Origin: Saksenaea vasiformis B4078
Lineage: Eukaryota > Mucoromycota > Mucoromycetes > Mucorales > Saksenaeaceae
Reading direction: 5' to 3'
DNA: 64,000 bases
NCBI GenBank assembly: GCA_000697055.1
Contig: JNDT01002371.1
Location: 248,001-312,000, forward strand
The stretch's first letter is position 1. Each line of letters starts with the position of its first letter. The position numbers and the translations under genes are program-made. Shown here piece after piece: positions 59,471 to 64,000 of this stretch. Below the pieces are notes generated by a model. That model was not told the DNA's origin, did not search any database, and worked only from the letters and a program-made list of their open reading frames with translations.

Positions 59471-60734
59471 TCACGTCATGTTCGAAATATATGTAAGTAA
59501 TAGAAAACAACTTATATTGATGGGAGGGAAAATTGATACAAAGTTTTTGAGATATTAAGCTATAGTTTGCGGAGTCTGTTCAACTGTATGCACGCTTTCT
59601 TCCTCGCAGTGTATACTGCCCGTGGCAATAAGCCTATATGATTATAAGATAATATAATGTGGGAGAGGTATCGAAAAGCAAAAAGAAATCCCAGTCGATT
59701 TATACAGACGAAGCCAGGAAACTGACAATGAGGCGGAAGAGCTTAACTTCGAGGGATACCATACGTATATAAACGAATGCGTCCGAAAACTCAATGTGAG
59801 TTCGGTAAACGACAGCTACATTGAGTCTTTTTACACCTAATGTGCTTGATATAGGTTGTGGAAATTTTCTCTGGGGTCCATGCGCCAGACGCCACTGACC
59901 GTCGATTCGCAGTGTTAACGGGTGTCCTCTACCCATTGTGAGCTTATTTTATAATAATTCGGTATACGTAGATCATTAATGCAAGGACGTCGTCATAGTA
60001 TTTCCAAGATATTTCCTAACCGGGGTTACGACATTGACGCAAGCGAACCAAACTATAACCATCGTTGCTTATGGCCGTGCATTGAAGCGGTCATTGAAAG
60101 TCTCCACAATCGATGCCGTGAAGAGGTCGCACTTCGAGCACCTTTCGCGGCCCAGCACAAGCGCCAGTGCCGAGCGTGCGCCGATTGACGCGTGCATTGA
60201 TGCTGGCCATCTTGCACTGCTGAATAAGCAGGCCGACTATAAAGAGATATCGAAACTCTTTTCGACAAGCACAGGTACCAGGTCAGATGATTAAACGTGC
60301 TCTTTTGTCGTCTGTACAATTTTTTTTTTACTTCTTTTTACTTTCTACATCTTCACTTTTATAAAACAGATCTGCCTATCGTCTCAACATAAATAAGCAT
60401 TTTACGAATTAATAAAACGCCCGTGTCTGTAACACTAAAGATCACGGCGCTATGCCGAAAAGTGTCACTTCAGTTCGAGTATGCCAAGGACGTGCTATTC
60501 TGTCTCCTCAGTGCAAAAATAAAGTTTAATGATGATTCTACGAGCAGTAATTGTAAACACTGTCAAGCCGCGTAGATCACGCAAAATGAGAAGGATAGAC
60601 GCCCCTAAATACCCGTCGCATCCTGAAATCGTCTTATGGCGTACTTCATTTCTTTCATATCATGTTCATTCAGTTGCATGAGTAATGGACTTCTTCTTCT
60701 CCCGCAAGTATATTTTTTATAAACGCAAGTCTCC
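59471..60734. other. Gap with weak coding traces
   Basis: A plus-strand stretch near 59690-59840 reads YRRSQETDNEAEELNF then GYHTYINECVRKLNVSS, and 60034-60294 reads QTITIVAYGRALKRSLKVS with APIDACIDAGHLALLNK. Neither has a recognised family or clean ends; both may be accessory-gene fragments. Confidence 0.3.
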
Positions 60735-60840
60735 CGTCATGGGTGCATTGAAAGCGCCAACCAAAAGTTGAACCCGCGCAAATCAGCTGTCGTTAAAAGA
60801 AATGGGGAAGCGTTAGTGTGACAGACAATCCAGGCTAAAC
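60735..60840 (+). repeat. Dispersed repeat family B, copy 2
   Basis: Second copy of 29213-29340, same orientation, directly upstream of the DUF2408 gene, so it probably forms part of that gene's 5' region. Confidence 0.5.
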
Positions 60841-60924
60841 GTTTGCCCTTTTCCTGAATTTGATTTGCCGACAACTGCAGTTCAAAGGTGCAGAGCTTCC
60901 TTTCGATAAGGGTCTTCACTTGTT

Positions 60925-62652
60925 ATGCCACAAAACGTTCCCCAAGAAGGCAAGTGGTTTGCAGTAAATATGCACGCGAATTTTTTCTCACGGATGTTAT
61001 TAGAGCAACCTATTCTTGAAAAACTTCTCAATATTCGTAACAGGCTCTCTGTATTGAAAAGAGACCGTTCAACCTATCTGCAGGCCACCGATGTCATGCC
61101 CTTGCGGTTGGAAACCGAGGAAGAAATTAAACGGCTGAGCGAATTACGTGGTGGCGTGCTTATTACGGAGGAAACGCAACTTAATCGAACAGACGATGTC
61201 CTAGACGAAGTATGCCAAATGCTAAGTCTCTGTTTTCTTTGCTTGGGGAAAACCAGGGAGAGTACGTAAATATCGAAACAGACAAAATGGTACTAATTCT
61301 TTTTGCAAAGGTCCTGCGGTTTATTCCCAAGTTGTTGCAATCAAGGTAAATGAAACATTCCAAAAGTTAATCATGCTTAAATCGCATTCAGCACTGCTTT
61401 GATCGCTTGGACGAGTTCGGGATTTATGCCGAAGAGTTTCTGGAACCATATGCGAAGAAGCTAAAGGACATTGAACAAATCATAAAAATAGACGAGAGAA
61501 ACCAAGCACTACCAGAAGCCGTTATGCAGATACTGAAGTACAAATTCCTTCAGTGCAGTAAGTGCTCGAACACGTGGCATAGGGGGGCAAAATTATTTAC
61601 AATCTGCAGGAAAGATCTACGATAGACTGCTTAACGCGATCCACGAAGTTTCTTCCGAACTGTAAATGTTTTGTTACGAATTCTGCTAGATACTCATAGT
61701 CAACCTAGTCTTCCTATCCGCAACCGATTATTACGGATCCGCCGTCAACTGATCATCATCGCCTGCAAAAGTGAATTTAAACCTGAGGATATCTTTCCAT
61801 TCCAGGAAGAAATACGAGAAATCGATAGCAAACGTGTGGACGGAAAATTTGTTACGCAGGATGGAAGTATCCCTCCAGGCCAGGCTGTGCTTGTAGGTTT
61901 ACTAGACCAGACTTATGCCTTTGCGCATGATTTGGTCATTGCTACACAGCCAAATTTTTCGCCTGCATTACAAACACTGCGTGAACGACTGGTGGAAATA
62001 AAGCAACAACTCGAGCGATTGGAACTTACACACAAGTGGACATTACGCCAAACGGATCTTTTCAGCTATCAACATCAACTACATGATATTGTGAAAATGA
62101 GACAAGGTGACGATAACCCCGATCCACAAGTACGAGGAAAATTCGTAGATGAGCATGGTCAAGCTCCAGAAGGCCAAACGGTACTCAATTTCCTGCTACA
62201 CAAGTGCTATCGCATGGTGTTGATCTTATTGATCGAAAGTGTACCTGTCAGCGAAGCACTCACGCCAATATACAACCAGTTGACGTCTGTACGTCAATGT
62301 TTGATGGCAGTAAAAGAAATTGGTGCTCCATGCTCACCGGAAGAGTTATATCCGTGAGTTGCATTTATAGAAGGAGTTTTGGGCAGCATTTTGACTCGAC
62401 TTCCGTAGATATCAAATGAAGTTGGCGAGCATAGATCAATTGCGCAAGGATGGAAAGTTTTATGATGACCGAGGTCATATTCCTGAAGGTAAAGTTCGGT
62501 ATTGATTTCACGTAAGTTGTTAACATAATGCTGCTTTAGGTCAAGCTTTATGCGTAAGTACTTTAGAAGAGTGCTACCATATCTTAGATGAATTACGTGA
62601 AGAAGAGGACTCAAAATCCGAGAAAGAAACTGAAGTTGCAGCTACTAGTTAA
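60925..62652 (+). CDS. DUF2408 family protein (fungal, Cub1/YPL260W-like)
   Basis: Starts MPQNVPQEGKWFAVNMHAN. Exon 1 carries LLNIRNRLSVLKRDRSTYL; later exons give GPAVYSQVVAIK, QHCFDRLDEFGIYAEEFLE with KLKDIEQIIKIDE, KIYDRLLNAIHEVSSEL, then the long exon with LRIRRQLIIIACKSEFKPE, IREIDSKRVDGKFV, PPGQAVLVGLLDQTY, RLVEIKQQLERLEL and HQLHDIVKMRQGDDNP, and the last exons KLASIDQLRKDGKFYDDRG and GQALCVSTLEECYHIL. The repeated helical module that ends in D-G-K-F and G-Q-x-x-x-x-x-L-L appears three times. This is the DUF2408 arrangement; the yeast member Cub1 has only a loosely defined role. About 470 aa, no membrane segment, likely soluble and helical. Confidence 0.8.
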
Positions 62653-62896
62653 GATATTACCACGACTTAATTGTAACGCATATTTGTAAACAAGAAAAAG
62701 AAAAAGAAAAAGAGAGACGCAGCTTGAAAACAAGTTATCGTCATTACAGTTTTATAGTGGAACCTCTGCTGTGTGTGTCAAAGGTTTAGTTGTGAGCATA
62801 CCAGCGGAGAGAATGCTGATTGGCATGATGGCCAGTTTTCAAACTTGTATAAAAACAGAAGATGTAATCTTTATTTTTGCTCATTTTTCTCTCCAT

Positions 62897-63586
62897 ATGC
62901 GTCCCATTATCGTATTTTTAGTGATATGCGCAGTTTGGTGTGCCACAGTTCAGGCCTCCACGAAAACAGGTATAGTCTCCCTAAAATAAAAGAGACGTTC
63001 AGTTTACCTTGCTTCTGGGCAGTGACTATGTACACGACCGTGACAACCACAAGATATCGCGATGGTAAAGCATTTCTTCGGATCTAAGTCTTGATGAATC
63101 TATCTCTTTTTTGTTGCTTCTTTAGAAATAGAGAACGAGATTGAATCGTCACGGACATCCCCTACATCCACAATGAATACTCCAAAGACGACAAATATGA
63201 TGGAGACACCACCCAGCAGTATAGTGGATATCAGTGCTACAACCGGAAAGATCCCGGAAACGACTGCAAGAGAGGATCCAAACCGAGACATGCCAAATCT
63301 AACCAAAAGCTGGGGAACCATCCCCCAAAGCAGAATGGGCAGCTCTGCATCTTTTAGCATGTCTAGTAGCGGAATGATCATTGAGGGCTTGAATACCGGT
63401 TTTACATTTAGTCCGATCACACTTGCACCAGAGAGCACCCGCCCTCTTCTTCCAGAATCATCTGTTCGTGCTTTAACGGCTGGTGCAAAGCATCCCGATT
63501 CCTCGGCTCAAACCTATCAGAATCCTTTCCGAACGATAATGCTAAACTTGGCTTTGTTTTTATTGGCCATGTACGTTCATTTTTGA
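62897..63586 (+). CDS. Small secreted, probably GPI-anchored Ser/Thr-rich protein
   Basis: Three exons (62897-62969, 63023-63064, 63126-63586) give 191 aa: a signal peptide MRPIIVFLVICAVWCATVQA, then TKTVTMYTTVTTTRYRDE across two introns, a long Ser/Thr/Pro/Met-rich middle (TPKTTNMMETPPSS, SASFSMSSSGMIIEG) and a hydrophobic C terminus (TIMLNLALFLLAMYVHF) after NPFR. The repeated V-T-x-Y-T-T-V-T-T-T element resembles the start of Kre1-like fungal wall proteins, but that is only a loose likeness. It is probably a wall- or membrane-attached mannoprotein of unknown role. Confidence 0.7.
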
Positions 63587-64000
63587 TCGAGACACGCTGT
63601 TGTAAAGTATCTGCGAAAATAAAAATAAAAATAATCATAAAATGTAAAAAAAATCTTTGCGCTTGGTAATGCACTTGCGTGCCTGAACGTCAGCAGACAT
63701 GTAAGTTACGACCTTCTGCCATAATCGATGGACACTGTGAGACTATTTGCGGGTTCGACGTCTCTAGAATTCTGATCACCTCAACAATTAAGTTGCTTGC
63801 GGCTAGTAGTCTTCGGATGAACGTCCTTGTTACCGACCATTGCAGCTGATTGTATATCGATCATGTTCTTTGCCTTGGGTTCTCTCACAGGGGCATGATG
63901 GTGTTAACATGGTTTTCTCCAAGGCAAAAGCCATAGTCATTTACAAGATATTGTATCTTTCTGGATCCCCTTTGTGGTACAACTGCTCTGCAATAAACTC
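63587..64000. other. Right-edge intergenic stretch
   Basis: AATAAAAATAAAAATAATC just after the stop (63619 onward) offers polyadenylation signals for the preceding gene. Nothing else recognised to the edge. Confidence 0.5.

Overview
The window is eukaryotic and almost certainly from an early-diverging filamentous fungus of the Mucoromycota (Mucorales-like). Genes lie on both strands, carry many short GT-AG introns of about 45-75 nt, and show no operon structure. The gene content fits a mucoralean: a GPI-anchored chitin deacetylase, a gelsolin-type actin-severing protein, twinfilin, a Fus3/Kss1-type MAP kinase, a Pho80-like cyclin, and two members of a lineage-expanded protein family that I recognise only from Mucoromycota.

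Layout. 1-2.1 kb: the tail of an unrecognised gene, then a multi-exon member of the Mucoromycota-specific family. 4.3-6.9 kb: a DUF1752 (AreA GATA-like region) protein with a 14-His run, then a gelsolin-like gene on the minus strand. 7-12.6 kb: accessory DNA with a broken ubiquitin-protease-like gene, a broken copy of the Mucoromycota family and a MITE. 13.1-17.8 kb: a coiled-coil/proline-rich protein and an acidic nuclear-looking protein. 18.4-26.4 kb: twinfilin, Pho80-like cyclin, Sur7/PalI (Rim9-like) membrane protein and an AVT3-type vacuolar amino acid transporter. 26.4-31.2 kb: gene-poor and repeat-rich. 31.3-43 kb: DUF1770/Atg43-like protein, MTQ2 methyltransferase divergent from DAHP synthase, a decayed partial copy of RPC40 next to the intact RPC40, and a DOA10/MARCH6 E3 ligase. 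43.8-51.3 kb: MAP kinase, tricalbin, and a small Cys-rich protein. 51.3-56.5 kb: accessory DNA holding a degraded Fanzor (eukaryotic TnpB-like) gene. 56.5-63.6 kb: chitin deacetylase, a dead Tc1/mariner transposase, a DUF2408 protein and a small secreted/GPI-type protein.

The core genes are ordinary housekeeping and cell-surface functions: wall (chitin deacetylase, small GPI-type protein), membrane contact sites and ER quality control (tricalbin, DOA10), actin (gelsolin, twinfilin), nutrient and pH signalling (Pho80-like cyclin, PalI-like, AVT3, MAPK), transcription and translation (RPC40, MTQ2) and aromatic amino acid synthesis. No biosynthetic cluster is evident. The most unusual material is in the gene-poor stretches: the Fanzor relic, the ubiquitin-protease relic with a substituted catalytic Cys, the RPC40 duplicate, two related MITEs and several unnamed dispersed repeats.

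All calls come from reading the sequence. Exon junctions were inferred by hand from GT-AG sites and protein continuity; no alignment or database search was run.
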